A stretch of 64,000 nucleotides of DNA from an uncultured Verrucomicrobiota bacterium (GTDB taxonomy: Bacteria; Verrucomicrobiota; Verrucomicrobiia; Opitutales; Opitutaceae), in assembly GCA_903904685.1 (NCBI GenBank), contig CAIVDS010000056.1, positions 193,893 to 257,892 of the forward strand, given 5' to 3'. The position numbers were made by a program, and so were the translations under genes. Of the stretch, positions 1-8,850 are shown one piece after another. The notes beneath the pieces are model-generated. The model was not told the origin of the DNA. It did no database searches and worked only from the letters and a program-made list of their open reading frames with translations. Numbering within the stretch: the stretch's first letter is position 1; each line of letters begins with the position of its first letter.

Positions 1-458
1 TAGGCCGTCAACTCGGGATTCATCGCACGATGGCAAACCTCTCCGCAAAACTGCGTGGACTCAGCGTAATGATAGGTCTGGTAGCTACCAAAGGCGGTCA
101 GCATTAGAAATATCACGCCGCCTGTGCCAAAAATGACGAGGGCGCGACGATGCTGCTGGTCAGAAAAATCAAGACGCCATTTATCCGACGTTACGCCAGC
201 ATGCTTGATCTGCCACCGCCATTGGGCCCACGCACCGAAAAAACCGAGCGTAATACCGATGATCAGTATACCCGGCACAATCAGATAAGTGATAATGCCA
301 AGGTAGGGATTCTTTTCCCCCTGCGTGAAATCCATCCACACGAACAGCGCAAACGAGAAGAGTGCGGCGACCGCCAACACACCGCCAATAGCACTGATCC
401 AATTATTAAAAAGTGAGCGCGGTTTTACCGGCTCAGATGGAGGGATTGATTCGGGCAT
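1..458 (-). CDS. NapC/NirT-type multihaem cytochrome c, N-terminal part (runs off the left edge)
   Basis: The reading frame starts at an ATG at 458 and stays open to base 1, giving 152 codons. Three hydrophobic segments lie at about residues 19-41, 52-77 and 105-126. The third is followed by a haem-binding element, C138-GEV-C142-H143 (CX3CH rather than the usual CXXCH), with an MNPE segment just after it. Membrane anchors followed by a haem near the periplasmic face fit NapC/NirT-family cytochromes, which pass electrons from quinol to periplasmic acceptors. The three-helix N terminus resembles the longer members of this family, a comparison made from memory. More haem motifs are expected beyond the window. 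A small cytochrome c gene lies about 100 bp upstream on the same strand, so the two may share an electron-transfer role. The family call is fairly safe; the substrate is unknown. Confidence 0.75.
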   Translation of the reverse strand, partial: MPESIPPSEPVKPRSLFNNWISAIGGVLAVAALFSFALFVWMDFTQGEKNPYLGIITYLIVPGILIIGITLGFFGAWAQWRWQIKHAGVTSDKWRLDFSDQQHRRALVIFGTGGVIFLMLTAFGSYQTYHYAESTQFCGEVCHRAMNPELTA

Positions 459-524
459 GAAGATAGAATTGAAAGTAAATGCAGATACCCCGCCTACTCA
501 CGGGCGTGCGTGACTGTCCACACC

Positions 525-547
525 GGCCGGTCGCCAAGCGACCGGCC
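525..547. repeat. Perfect 10-bp inverted repeat hairpin between the two cytochrome genes
   Basis: GGCCGGTCGC at 525-534 pairs perfectly with GCGACCGGCC at 538-547 around a CAA loop. It lies just after the stop of the small cytochrome gene and before the start of the NapC-type gene on the minus strand. No T-run follows on either strand, so it may be a transcript-stabilising or partial-termination hairpin rather than a classical terminator. Confidence 0.5.
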
Positions 548-560
548 AAAGAAATAAGGC

Positions 561-896
561 TCAGGACTTAAATTTGCGGATGTGGCCGACCAAATCCTTG
601 ACCTCGTCCTTGGTGAGATCTGCCCCGAAGGCCTTCATCTTCTCCTTGCCGCCATCGGTGATGCCATTGGTGATGGCCTTGGTGATCTCTTCGTCGGTCA
701 TCTTGGCCTGAACTGCGGCATCCGTGTAGTCCCTCAGTTTAAGCTTCTTGCCGATCTTGGTCTCACCCTTGCCGTCGGCGCCGTGGCACTTCGTGCAGAG
801 GTTTTCCCAATTTTCCGACACCGGAGCAGCTTGGGTCATAACGGAGGCAAACAGCATGGCCAAACCAGCCAGCGTGATTTTGGATGAATTTTTCAT
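561..896 (-). CDS. Small class I cytochrome c, exported
   Basis: This encodes 111 residues. A signal peptide (basic start, hydrophobic core at about 8-20, cleavage near the TQA-A site at residues 21-24) is followed by one haem motif, C34-TK-C37-H38-G. A likely axial methionine is M87 in a KEKMKAFG segment. The size, single haem and C-terminal helix are those of periplasmic mono-haem cytochromes c that shuttle electrons. It lies directly upstream of the NapC/NirT-type gene on the same strand, with a strong hairpin between, so they may form one redox module. The CcsBA maturation protein needed for haem attachment is encoded about 1 kb away on the other strand. The physiological partner cannot be read from the sequence. 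Confidence 0.88.
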   Translation of the reverse strand: MKNSSKITLAGLAMLFASVMTQAAPVSENWENLCTKCHGADGKGETKIGKKLKLRDYTDAAVQAKMTDEEITKAITNGITDGGKEKMKAFGADLTKDEVKDLVGHIRKFKS

Positions 897-1186
897 TTTA
901 TTTATAAGTTTTGCTATGAGACGAGGAAGACGATTGCGATAACGTGATTAGTATATCTTAACACTCAGGCCTATGGCTGTGCATGCTTTGCCATCATATG
1001 CGCAGCCCTTGCCACGCGCCGATAGGCAGCTCTAACCTTAGAACACCTTCCTCCCGTCATCCCACACAACCTCTGCCTACGACAGGCCAAAAAATGCGCA
1101 GTGCTTCAAGGTGCAGTCTGCCATAGTTACTCACCACTCGGATAATCAAACCGCATCCGTCTCATAAGACCATTTCACCCTCCTCT

Positions 1187-1840
1187 ATGTTTCGTTCACT
1201 CGTCCTGATTACCGCCATCCTGACCTTCCTTACCGCAGGATGCCGCGACCGCTCGATCGCTTCTTACCAGACTCCCAAGGAAACCGACGCCTCGGCCATG
1301 CCCACCGTTGAAAGCCCTGCCGCCATGCCACCAATGCCCGCAGTCGCTCCGACCGCAAGCGCCCCCACCGATGTACCCGTCACACAAGCCGCCGTCATGC
1401 CAACCGGTCTCACCCTCACTTGGACCGCCCCCGCCGCTTGGCAGCCAAAAGCCCTCGGCACAATGCGCAAAGGCAGTTTCACCGTCTCGGGCAAAGACGG
1501 AGCCACCGCCGATCTTTCCATCATCGCCTTACCCGGCGCGGTGGGCGGCGAACTCGCCAATATCAACCGCTGGCGCGGCCAAGTTTCCCTCGCGCCCATC
1601 GCCGAAACCGAACTCGCCGGTGCCACCACCCGAGTCGTCGGCGGCGACCTCACGTTCACCGTCGTCGATCTCGTCGGCACGGGAGACCAGGCGCAGCGCA
1701 TCCTCGGCGCAATGGTGCCTTTCGACCAGTCGATGTGGTTCTTCAAACTCAGCGGACCCGCCGCCCTCGTCCTCGATCAAAAATCCGCTTTCCTCTCCTT
1801 CCTTCAAACCGTCAAGGCCTCCAAGCCCTCCGCCCAATGA
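1187..1840 (+). CDS. Predicted lipoprotein of unknown function upstream of ccsBA
   Basis: This encodes 217 residues. The N terminus is a lipoprotein signal with lipobox LTAGC, lipidated Cys at residue 19. It is followed by about 50 residues rich in Pro, Ala and Met, probably a flexible linker, and then a folded domain of roughly 140 residues that starts with LTLTWTAPAAW and looks beta-rich. I do not recognise the family. The stop codon overlaps the start of the cytochrome c maturation gene (ATGA at 1837-1840), so the two are co-translated. A role in periplasmic haem or cytochrome maturation is a context-based inference only. No clear Shine-Dalgarno sequence precedes the ATG. Confidence 0.75.
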   Translation: MFRSLVLITAILTFLTAGCRDRSIASYQTPKETDASAMPTVESPAAMPPMPAVAPTASAPTDVPVTQAAVMPTGLTLTWTAPAAWQPKALGTMRKGSFTVSGKDGATADLSIIALPGAVGGELANINRWRGQVSLAPIAETELAGATTRVVGGDLTFTVVDLVGTGDQAQRILGAMVPFDQSMWFFKLSGPAALVLDQKSAFLSFLQTVKASKPSAQ

Positions 1841-4800
1841 GCGAGATACTCCGCTATTTCCGCGACTTTTTTGTCTCGATCAAACTCACTGTCATCCTGA
1901 TCGCGTTCTCCATCCTGCTGGTCTTTGCGGCCACGCTCGACCAGACGAACCTCGGAGTCTGGGGCATCCAGCAAAAGTGGTTTCGCACCTTCATCGTTTT
2001 TCAGGACGTTAACGGCATCGCGCTCCCGCTCTTCCCGGGCGGATACCTCGTTGGCGGCCTGCTGCTCGTCAACCTCGTTGCCGCGCACATCTACCGCTTC
2101 AAGCTCACTTGGCGGAAATCCGGCATCCTTCTGGCGCACATCGGCCTGATCATGCTGCTCGTCGGCGAACTCCTCACTGGTATCTGGCAAGAGGAATACT
2201 TCATGCGCCTGAACAACGGCGAGACGAAGAACTATGCCGAAAGCTATCAGCTGAACGAGCTCGCCATCACCAACACCAGCAACCCCTCGTTCGACGAGGT
2301 CGTCGCCGTTCCAGATGACCTTCTCGCCAGCCACACGCCGGTGCAGCATCCGAAACTTCCGTTCCGTGTCGTCCCCAAAGTCTTTTATCCTAACTCGGTC
2401 CTTCAGGCCCGCAAAGCCGACAGCACAGCGCCCACGCTCGCCACCGTCGGTGACGGACTCTCCATCGACGCCGCGCCCCAGGCCATGACCTACAAGCAGG
2501 ACGAATCCAACGTCCCCTCCGCTTACATCGAACTCGTCGCTCCCGATGCCTCGCTCGGCACCTTTCTTGTATCCACCGGACTGACCGCCTCGCAGACCTT
2601 CGACTACGCCGGCAAAACATGGAAAATCTCCCTCCGCCAGAAACGCCTCTACCGGCCCTTCTCGCTCACCCTGCAGAAATTCAGCCACGATCGCTACGCC
2701 GGCACTGACATTCCGAAGAATTTTTCCAGCCGCATCCACCTGTCCACCCCCGATGGCCGCGACGACCGCGACGTGGTCATCTACATGAACAACCCGCTGC
2801 GCTACGCCGGCCTTACGTTCTATCAGGCCGGTTTCGCCAATAACGACCGCACCACCGTGCTCCAAGTCGTGCGCAACCCGTCCTGGTTGCTTCCCTACGT
2901 CGCCTGTTCTGTCATGGCCGCCGGCCTGCTCATCCAGTTCGGTATCCACCTCCTCGGCTTCTTTTCCCGCCGTCGCCTGACCGCCAAGTCGGCGGGTGCC
3001 GTTGGTGACGCGAGTCCTTCATCCCGGCCCTCGCTCGTCTCCCTCGCCCGCCAAAATCCATTCCCGCTGACCGTCCTCGTCCTCACCTGCGTGATCGTTG
3101 CGGCCTCCCTGATCCCCACACGCAACGCCGGCGCCTTCGGCCTCGCCGCCTTCGGTCGCCTGCCGACGCTCGTCAACGGCCGCCTCAAGCCCCTCGACAC
3201 CGTCGCCCGCACCACGCTGCTCGCCACCCAAGGCCGCCAGCGCGTCGTCGCCGCCGATGGCCGTTCGCTCACGCCGGTTGAGTGGTTGCTCGACGTCCTC
3301 TATCGCCCCGAGGTCGCCGACACCTACCAGACCTTCGAGATCGTGCATCCCGAAGTGCTCACCCTCGTCAACCTCATGCCCGAAGACGGAGCCGGGAAAA
3401 AACGATTCTCTCTCGACCAACTCCGCAAAGGGCTGCCCGAGCTTGAACGCCAGTCCAGCCTCGCCGACGGCGTCGACGCCCCCGTGCGCACACCCTTCCA
3501 GCGCGCAGTCATCCAGCTTCGAGACAATATCATCCTCTACCAACGCCTGCAGGCCAGCCTCGTCCCTCCTGGCGTTGACCACTACCTCGACGCGGCGGCC
3601 AAGTTCGGGACCGTCATCCCCGCCGGCCTCGAAGCCCTCCGCGCCCAGCGTGCCGGCCAGCCCCACGACGCCACGCTCACCAAAAGCCTGCTCGAACTGA
3701 GCCAGATATTCACCTCGCTGGATTCCATGGGCTACCTTCTGCCGATCCCTCCCGAAGCCGGGATGGACCAGCCCTCAAGCTGGAAGAATGCCGGAGCCTC
3801 GCTACAGGAAAGCCTCACGACCGGCCGCGTGAATCCCTCCGTCGCCACCTATATCGCCCTCGGCCTCGCATGGCGTGATCAACAGTCCGAGGCCTTCAAC
3901 GCCGCCGTGAAGTCCTATCGCTCGCAACTTGAAACCGCCATCCCTGCACGTCTCACGAAGTGTGACGTCGAGGCGCGCTTCAATGCCGCGCAACCTTTCT
4001 ACACGAGCATGATGCTCTACGTCGCCGCGTTTATCCTCGCCGTGGTTTCATGGTTGAAATGGCCCCAGGCGCTCGGTCGCTCCGCCTTCCTGCTGGTCGC
4101 CGTCGCCTTCGTGGTCGCCAGCGTCGGCATCCTCACGCGCATGTGGCTCGAAAGCCGCCCGCCCGTCACCAACCTCTACTCGTCCGCGCTCTTCGTCGGC
4201 TGGGGCGCCGTCGCCCTTTGCCTCGTGCTCGAAGCCGTCTATAAAAACGCCATCGGCAGCGTCGCCGCCGGCCTGATCGGTTTCGCCACCTTGCTCATCG
4301 CCCACCACCTCTCGCTCGGCGGCGACACGATGGAAATGATGCGCGCCGTGCTCGATTCCAACTTTTGGCTCGCGACGCACGTCGTCACCGTGACGGTCGG
4401 CTATGCCGCCACCTTCCTCGCCGGCTTTCTTGCTCTCATCTATGTGCTGCGCGGCGCGTTCACCCGGTCGCTCGACGCCAAAACCGCCGAGGCGCTCACC
4501 AAGATGGTCTATGGCACCGTCTGCTTCGCCACGCTCTTCAGCTTTGTCGGCACGGTGCTTGGCGGCATCTGGGCCGACCAGTCGTGGGGCCGCTTCTGGG
4601 GCTGGGATCCCAAGGAAAACGGCGCGCTTATCATCGTGCTTTGGAACGCGCTCATTCTCCACGCCCGCTGGGGCGGCCTCGTGAAACAACGCGGCCTCAT
4701 GGCCCTCGCAATCTTCGGGAACATCGTCACCGCCTGGAGTTGGTTTGGCGTGAACATGCTCGGCGTCGGCCTGCACAGCTACGGCTTCATGGACTCGGCC

Positions 4801-4899
4801 TTCTGGTGGCTGATCGCCTTCGTTGCCAGTCAGGTCGCCATGATGCTCCTGCTCGCCCTCCCCTCAAAAATCGCGCCCAACACGCAACCGGCGACCTGA
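1837..4899 (+). CDS. ccsBA: Cytochrome c maturation haem lyase, ResB-CcsA (CcsBA) fusion
   Basis: This encodes 1020 residues from the ATG that overlaps the upstream stop. The frame stays open upstream of this ATG, but the overlap and the ResB-like start (MSEILRYFRDFFVSIKLTV) fix the start here. The N-terminal third is ResB-like: membrane segments, then a soluble domain ending at a helix near residue 350. The C-terminal third is CcsA-like, with several helices, the tryptophan-rich haem-handling motif WGRFWGWDPKENGAL near residues 915-930, and histidines in ATHVV and GLHSYGF that match CcsA haem ligands. In system II these parts export haem and attach it to CXXCH apocytochromes. The middle part holds a segment beginning NGRLKPLDTVART, which I associate with long PVC and Bacteroidetes fusions. 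A weak 6-bp hairpin (GGCGAC/GTCGCC, 4890-4910) overlaps the stop. Confidence 0.92.
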   Translation: MSEILRYFRDFFVSIKLTVILIAFSILLVFAATLDQTNLGVWGIQQKWFRTFIVFQDVNGIALPLFPGGYLVGGLLLVNLVAAHIYRFKLTWRKSGILLAHIGLIMLLVGELLTGIWQEEYFMRLNNGETKNYAESYQLNELAITNTSNPSFDEVVAVPDDLLASHTPVQHPKLPFRVVPKVFYPNSVLQARKADSTAPTLATVGDGLSIDAAPQAMTYKQDESNVPSAYIELVAPDASLGTFLVSTGLTASQTFDYAGKTWKISLRQKRLYRPFSLTLQKFSHDRYAGTDIPKNFSSRIHLSTPDGRDDRDVVIYMNNPLRYAGLTFYQAGFANNDRTTVLQVVRNPSWLLPYVACSVMAAGLLIQFGIHLLGFFSRRRLTAKSAGAVGDASPSSRPSLVSLARQNPFPLTVLVLTCVIVAASLIPTRNAGAFGLAAFGRLPTLVNGRLKPLDTVARTTLLATQGRQRVVAADGRSLTPVEWLLDVLYRPEVADTYQTFEIVHPEVLTLVNLMPEDGAGKKRFSLDQLRKGLPELERQSSLADGVDAPVRTPFQRAVIQLRDNIILYQRLQASLVPPGVDHYLDAAAKFGTVIPAGLEALRAQRAGQPHDATLTKSLLELSQIFTSLDSMGYLLPIPPEAGMDQPSSWKNAGASLQESLTTGRVNPSVATYIALGLAWRDQQSEAFNAAVKSYRSQLETAIPARLTKCDVEARFNAAQPFYTSMMLYVAAFILAVVSWLKWPQALGRSAFLLVAVAFVVASVGILTRMWLESRPPVTNLYSSALFVGWGAVALCLVLEAVYKNAIGSVAAGLIGFATLLIAHHLSLGGDTMEMMRAVLDSNFWLATHVVTVTVGYAATFLAGFLALIYVLRGAFTRSLDAKTAEALTKMVYGTVCFATLFSFVGTVLGGIWADQSWGRFWGWDPKENGALIIVLWNALILHARWGGLVKQRGLMALAIFGNIVTAWSWFGVNMLGVGLHSYGFMDSAFWWLIAFVASQVAMMLLLALPSKIAPNTQPAT

Positions 4900-4933
4900 G
4901 ATTAGTCGCCGGGCGTTTCCCCGTTGCGCAAAT

Positions 4934-6055
4934 TCACCGCGCCTCGAACGTGCCGTCGGCGCGTTTCGCGATGAGGCGTTTCAGCTCAAGCATCATCAAC
5001 GTCGCCGAAAGCTGCGATGCTGGCAGGCCGGTCTGTCCGCTCACCGTGTCGATGGAGACCATCGCACCGCCGGCGAAACAGGCGTAAACCTTTTGTTCTT
5101 CGGCCGTGAGATTCGACGCCGCCAAAGCCGTGCCGCCCGTCGTCTTCTCTGGAATCGGCGAGGGGCGCAGTCCGTCGAGGTAACTGAGCTCGCTCAGAAT
5201 GTCATCCACGCCAGTAAGCAGGGTCGCCCCGTCGCGAATCAATTGATGGCATCCGGCGCTCGATGCCTGATCGATGCGACCAGGCACGGCGAAAATCAAT
5301 CGTCCCTGCTCACCCGCGAAACGCGCCGTGATCATGGAGCCGCCACCGACATCACTCTCCACCACCACCACCGCGTCGCTCATGCCCGCGATGATGCGGT
5401 TGCGCATCGCGAACGATTGTTTATCGGCCCGGCGGGTGAAGGGGAATTCCGAGACGATCGCCCCCTGCTCCTCGATCTGACGATAGAGCGCGAGATTTTC
5501 AGGCGGGTAAACGATATCGATGCCGTTGCCCAGCACCGCCGCCGTTTTCCCACCCACCGAGAGCGCGCCCTCATGCGCCGCCGTGTCGATGCCACGGGCC
5601 AATCCGCTCACCACGCAAAACCCCATCCGCGCCAGATCGGCCGCCAGCTTCTTAGCCACGCTCTGCCCGTAAAGAGTGGTGCGCCGGCTGCCCACGATGG
5701 CGATGCATGGCTGCGAAAAATCATAGCCGCCCTTGCGATAAAGGCCGATGGGGGGGTCGTTGATTTCGCGCAAAAGCTTAGGGTAGCCGGCATCGCGGGA
5801 GGTCACGAATGTCGTGCAGGCCTGCGCCATGCGCTCCTCCTCGCGAGCGAGGTCAAAATGTTCGCGCCAATTAGCCAGAGTCGCGCAAATCACCGGACCA
5901 ACTCCCTTGACCTGCCCAAGCCGGCCGGCCCCGGCGATAAACACCTCGCGCGGATCGCCGCCGAGTTCAGCCAACAGCCTATTCAACGTGATCGGTCCGA
6001 TGTTGGGCAGCGCATTCAATACGAGGAATGCCTGCTGTTCGCTCAGCTCGTTCAT
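4934..6055 (-). CDS. dprA: DNA-processing protein DprA/Smf
   Basis: This encodes 373 residues. DprA binds incoming single-stranded DNA and loads RecA during natural transformation. The N-terminal region carries helix-hairpin-helix-like sequence (NIGPITLNRLLAELGG and LGQVKGVGPVI). The Rossmann-like core has GSRRTTLYG and SGLARGIDTAAH, the usual family signatures, at about residues 120-165. The last 60 residues resemble the winged-helix DprA C-terminal domain. The start overlaps the stop of nnr by 4 nt, so translation is coupled. The gene is convergent with ccsBA. No other competence genes lie in the window, so competence of this organism is not shown by this gene alone. Confidence 0.95.
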   Translation of the reverse strand: MNELSEQQAFLVLNALPNIGPITLNRLLAELGGDPREVFIAGAGRLGQVKGVGPVICATLANWREHFDLAREEERMAQACTTFVTSRDAGYPKLLREINDPPIGLYRKGGYDFSQPCIAIVGSRRTTLYGQSVAKKLAADLARMGFCVVSGLARGIDTAAHEGALSVGGKTAAVLGNGIDIVYPPENLALYRQIEEQGAIVSEFPFTRRADKQSFAMRNRIIAGMSDAVVVVESDVGGGSMITARFAGEQGRLIFAVPGRIDQASSAGCHQLIRDGATLLTGVDDILSELSYLDGLRPSPIPEKTTGGTALAASNLTAEEQKVYACFAGGAMVSIDTVSGQTGLPASQLSATLMMLELKRLIAKRADGTFEAR

Positions 6056-7578
6056 GATCTTGCGTCTCGCAGAACCGCCGGGAAAAAATCAATCAACTGC
6101 GCAGTGTGGACGGCAACCTGCCCATGCAGGCGAGCTAGAGCGTCGGCAGCCTGCCCATGCCACACCGCCCCGCGACAGGCGGCACCGAGCAGATCCTGAG
6201 GCGTCTGAGCCACAAGACCTCCGGTCAAACCGGCGAGCATATCACCGCTGCCTCCCCTCGCCAGCACCGGTCCGCCAAAGAAACTATGATAAACCGATCG
6301 GCCGTCACTGATACGGGTGAACGGACCTTTGAGCACCGTAACCGCCCCGGTCTGCTTGCAAAACGGCAGAATCTCGGCCCCTCCGCCAATCCGCTCAAAC
6401 TCGCCGGCATGCGGCAGCAGCACGCGTGATACACGCCCTGCACGCACGATCTCGGGCCGCAGCGCATCGGCATCGATCACCACCGGCACAGGAGAACGGC
6501 CGATGATTTCCTTTGCCAGGGCCACACTCTCGGGCTCCCGTCCGAAACCAGGCCCCACCAGCAAGGCCGTGGCGCGATCAAGCCGGTTCTGCAACAACGG
6601 CAAACCCATCAAGGCCAGCCCGCCCTCCTGCGTTTCCGGCCAGCCCACCCACATCGCCTCGGGTGCGCGGGCGGCAAAAGCCGCAACGAGAGACTGGGGC
6701 ACAAACGCCGTCACCAACCCCGCCCCGCTCCGCAACGCCGCGAGCACGCTCATCAGCACAGCACCCGGATAACGGAGCGAACCGCCCACGATAAAAAGAT
6801 GACCGAAAGTAAACTTATCGGAGTGCGACCGGCGCAGGGCCCGAAGTGGATCGAGCACGGTGGAGGAGATAACCAAGTCAGTCGCCTTTGGGCATGCGAT
6901 CTTCCGGTCACGTTTGACAGGAGCCGAAAGCCCCCCGCTCATCGTTCTGGAAGACGCAAAGAAGCCAAGGTCAAGATAGCGGATGCGGCCAGCATTCGGC
7001 AGCGTGAGAAGCGGCGACTTTACGATGCCGGTTGCGTAACTGAAATCAGCGCGGAACGCCGCCTCATCATCGAGCCCGGTCGGCAGATCCACGGCGGCGC
7101 GAAGCCGGATGGGAAGCGCGTTCACTTCCTTCAGGATGGCGGCGGTTTTGGAGTCGAGCGGCGGACGAAATTGAAAACCGAAAATACCGTCGAGCACGAG
7201 GTCATAGCCCGCTGCACACCACCCGTTCACGCTCGCGGCCAAGGGAGCCAATGCCTGCCAGGCGCGAACGGTCAGCGGGCAAAGCGAACGTTCTCCAAAG
7301 ACAAAACGGACTTCAATGTGCGCCTGCGGATAACGATCGGCCATGCGGCGCGCCGCGATCAAGGCATCGCCGCCGTTGCGACCTTTCCCAACCAGCACGA
7401 GGATAAACCCTGCTTGGGGAAAGCCCCCGATTTCCTCAAAATCTCGCACCACCGCATCGGCCACGGCGCCACCGGCCTGCTGCATCGCCGCCCACTCGCA
7501 TTCTTCGTCACCAGCAAACCATGACGCCTCGAATTCTTTGGCTTCGGTGCAGGTAAGGATGGGGTGCGCGGCAATCAT
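6052..7578 (-). CDS. nnr: Bifunctional NAD(P)H-hydrate epimerase / ADP-dependent NAD(P)H-hydrate dehydratase
   Basis: This encodes 508 residues with two domains. Residues 1-215 are the YjeF N-terminal epimerase, with the LVGKGRNGGDALIAAR nucleotide-binding loop at about 62-77. Residues 240-505 are the ribokinase-like dehydratase, with a GGSGDML catalytic motif near residues 442-448. Together they repair hydrated, damaged NADH and NADPH. The gene sits 9 nt after acpS and overlaps dprA by 4 nt. The pdxJ-acpS-nnr-dprA order looks like one transcription unit. Length and motifs are normal and nothing appears to be missing. Confidence 0.95.
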   Translation of the reverse strand: MIAAHPILTCTEAKEFEASWFAGDEECEWAAMQQAGGAVADAVVRDFEEIGGFPQAGFILVLVGKGRNGGDALIAARRMADRYPQAHIEVRFVFGERSLCPLTVRAWQALAPLAASVNGWCAAGYDLVLDGIFGFQFRPPLDSKTAAILKEVNALPIRLRAAVDLPTGLDDEAAFRADFSYATGIVKSPLLTLPNAGRIRYLDLGFFASSRTMSGGLSAPVKRDRKIACPKATDLVISSTVLDPLRALRRSHSDKFTFGHLFIVGGSLRYPGAVLMSVLAALRSGAGLVTAFVPQSLVAAFAARAPEAMWVGWPETQEGGLALMGLPLLQNRLDRATALLVGPGFGREPESVALAKEIIGRSPVPVVIDADALRPEIVRAGRVSRVLLPHAGEFERIGGGAEILPFCKQTGAVTVLKGPFTRISDGRSVYHSFFGGPVLARGGSGDMLAGLTGGLVAQTPQDLLGAACRGAVWHGQAADALARLHGQVAVHTAQLIDFFPAVLRDARS

Positions 7579-7587
7579 GGAGGAAAT

Positions 7588-8010
7588 TCAAACGGCTTTC
7601 ACGATGGCCGCAACCGCCATCGCCGCCGTATCGGTATGCGAAAGGGTGAGCAGAATGGAGCTGCCGCCCACCTGAGCGAGCAACGCCGCGCCTTGTTCAT
7701 CAAGGCGCACGCGCGGTTCATGCCGCTCACCGTGATAAACCGAAATGGATTTCCAGCCCAACTCGGCACCGACGCCCGTGGTAAAAGCTTTGGACACGGC
7801 CTCCTTGGCCGCGAAACGCGCGGCGAGATGCTTGTGCGGATATTTCATGCCAAAACAATAGGCGCGCTCCTCGTCGGTGAACACGCGGTCAAGAAACCGG
7901 TCACCCTGCCGCTCCAACACGCCTGCGATGCGCGCCACCTCGATCATATCCGCACCAAGACCGATGAGCAGCCCGCCGGGCGGCAGAGAGATGAGACGCG
8001 GTGCGCTCAT
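7588..8010 (-). CDS. acpS: Holo-[acyl-carrier-protein] synthase
   Basis: This encodes 140 residues. It transfers 4'-phosphopantetheine from CoA to a serine of acyl carrier protein. The conserved N-terminal GLGADMIEVARI and the central FTDEERAYC...AARFAAKEAVSKAF metal and CoA-binding segments are present. The start chosen overlaps the pdxJ stop by 4 nt (ATGA) and adds about 13 residues before the usual family start. A later start is possible, but the overlap favours this one. PdxJ-AcpS linkage is common in bacteria. Confidence 0.93.
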   Translation of the reverse strand: MSAPRLISLPPGGLLIGLGADMIEVARIAGVLERQGDRFLDRVFTDEERAYCFGMKYPHKHLAARFAAKEAVSKAFTTGVGAELGWKSISVYHGERHEPRVRLDEQGAALLAQVGGSSILLTLSHTDTAAMAVAAIVKAV

Positions 8011-8750
8011 GGGTTCATCCGCTTCTTCATCTCTCGCACCGCTTCTTCAACACCGGTGGAAAGCGCGCGACTGATGATTGTATGCCCGATGTTGAGCTCA
8101 TGCACATGCGGAAGCGTGCGGATCTCGGCCACATTGACGTAGTTGATGCCGTGACCGGCATTCACGATGAGTCCGGCGGTGTGGGCGCGAAGAGCGCCGT
8201 CATAAAGGCAGGTAAATTCGGCAGCGCGCTGCGGCGTGTTGTAGGCGTTGGCCCACGCGCCGGTATGTAACTCGACCCAAGGCGCGCCGAGTTGCGCACT
8301 CAGTTCGATTTGGGCGGCGTCCGGGTCAATGAAGAGACTCGTGATGATGTCGGCGGCGTTCATCGCATCGATGCAGGCTTTGACGCGGTCGCGCTGGCCA
8401 ACCACATCAAGACCGCCCTCGGTGGAAATCTCCTCCCGGCTCTCAGGCACGACACACACGGAGTGAGGCTTCAACTTCAGGGCGAAAGCGATCATGGCTG
8501 GCGTGCAGGCGAGTTCGAGGTTGATACGGATCTTGGCGACTTCCTTCAACCGCCAGACATCATGTTCCTGAATGTGACGACGGTCCTCACGCAGGTGGAT
8601 GGTGATGCCATCGGCGCCTGCCTGCTCGGCCAGCAATGCAAATGCCACCGGATCAGGCTCAACCGGTCCATCGGCGGCATAAGCGTAGCCCCGGTAACGG
8701 GCCTGCCGAACGGTGGCACAGTGGTCGATGTTGACGCCAAGAAGGATCAT
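8007..8750 (-). CDS. pdxJ: Pyridoxine 5'-phosphate synthase
   Basis: This encodes 247 residues, a normal length. It condenses 1-deoxyxylulose 5-phosphate with 3-amino-2-oxopropyl phosphate in the DXP-dependent vitamin B6 pathway. The beta/alpha-barrel is visible from its first strand (LLGVNIDHCATVRQAR), with the conserved GITIHLREDRRHI segment at about residues 49-61 and the C-terminal NAGHGINYVNV phosphate-binding stretch. It is the first gene of the pdxJ-acpS-nnr-dprA run. Its 5' end faces the plus-strand membrane gene across a 100-bp region with repeated ATCAGGAA sequences. Confidence 0.96.
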   Translation of the reverse strand: MILLGVNIDHCATVRQARYRGYAYAADGPVEPDPVAFALLAEQAGADGITIHLREDRRHIQEHDVWRLKEVAKIRINLELACTPAMIAFALKLKPHSVCVVPESREEISTEGGLDVVGQRDRVKACIDAMNAADIITSLFIDPDAAQIELSAQLGAPWVELHTGAWANAYNTPQRAAEFTCLYDGALRAHTAGLIVNAGHGINYVNVAEIRTLPHVHELNIGHTIISRALSTGVEEAVREMKKRMNP

Positions 8751-8780
8751 GGGATGCGACAGACAAACAGAAATGTTGAG

Positions 8781-8823
8781 ATCAGGAAATCAGGAATATG
8801 AGCCTAATTTTCACTTCCTGATT
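8781..8823. repeat. Tandem and inverted ATCAGGAA repeats in the pdxJ / membrane-protein divergent region
   Basis: ATCAGGAA occurs twice in tandem (8781-8788 and 8789-8796). The sequence AATCAGGAA (8788-8796) is matched by its inverse TTCCTGATT (8815-8823) across an 18-nt gap. This lies in the only space available for the divergent promoters of pdxJ and the plus-strand gene, so it could be an operator or an mRNA hairpin. Confidence 0.5.
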
Positions 8824-8850
8824 CCCTGTTTTCCCCATTGGCTCAAGTTC

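Noticed and set aside
1420..1836. Upstream in-frame extension of ccsBA through the lipoprotein gene
   Set aside because: Arg/His-rich translation, out of frame with a real lipoprotein; the ATG at 1837 gives the family start.
1804..2949. A 381-codon open frame antisense to ccsBA
   Set aside because: Same artefact of high GC; the plus-strand protein has family motifs throughout.
4890..4910. Possible terminator for ccsBA
   Set aside because: The stem is only 6 bp, overlaps the stop codon and has no proper T-run; mentioned with the gene only.
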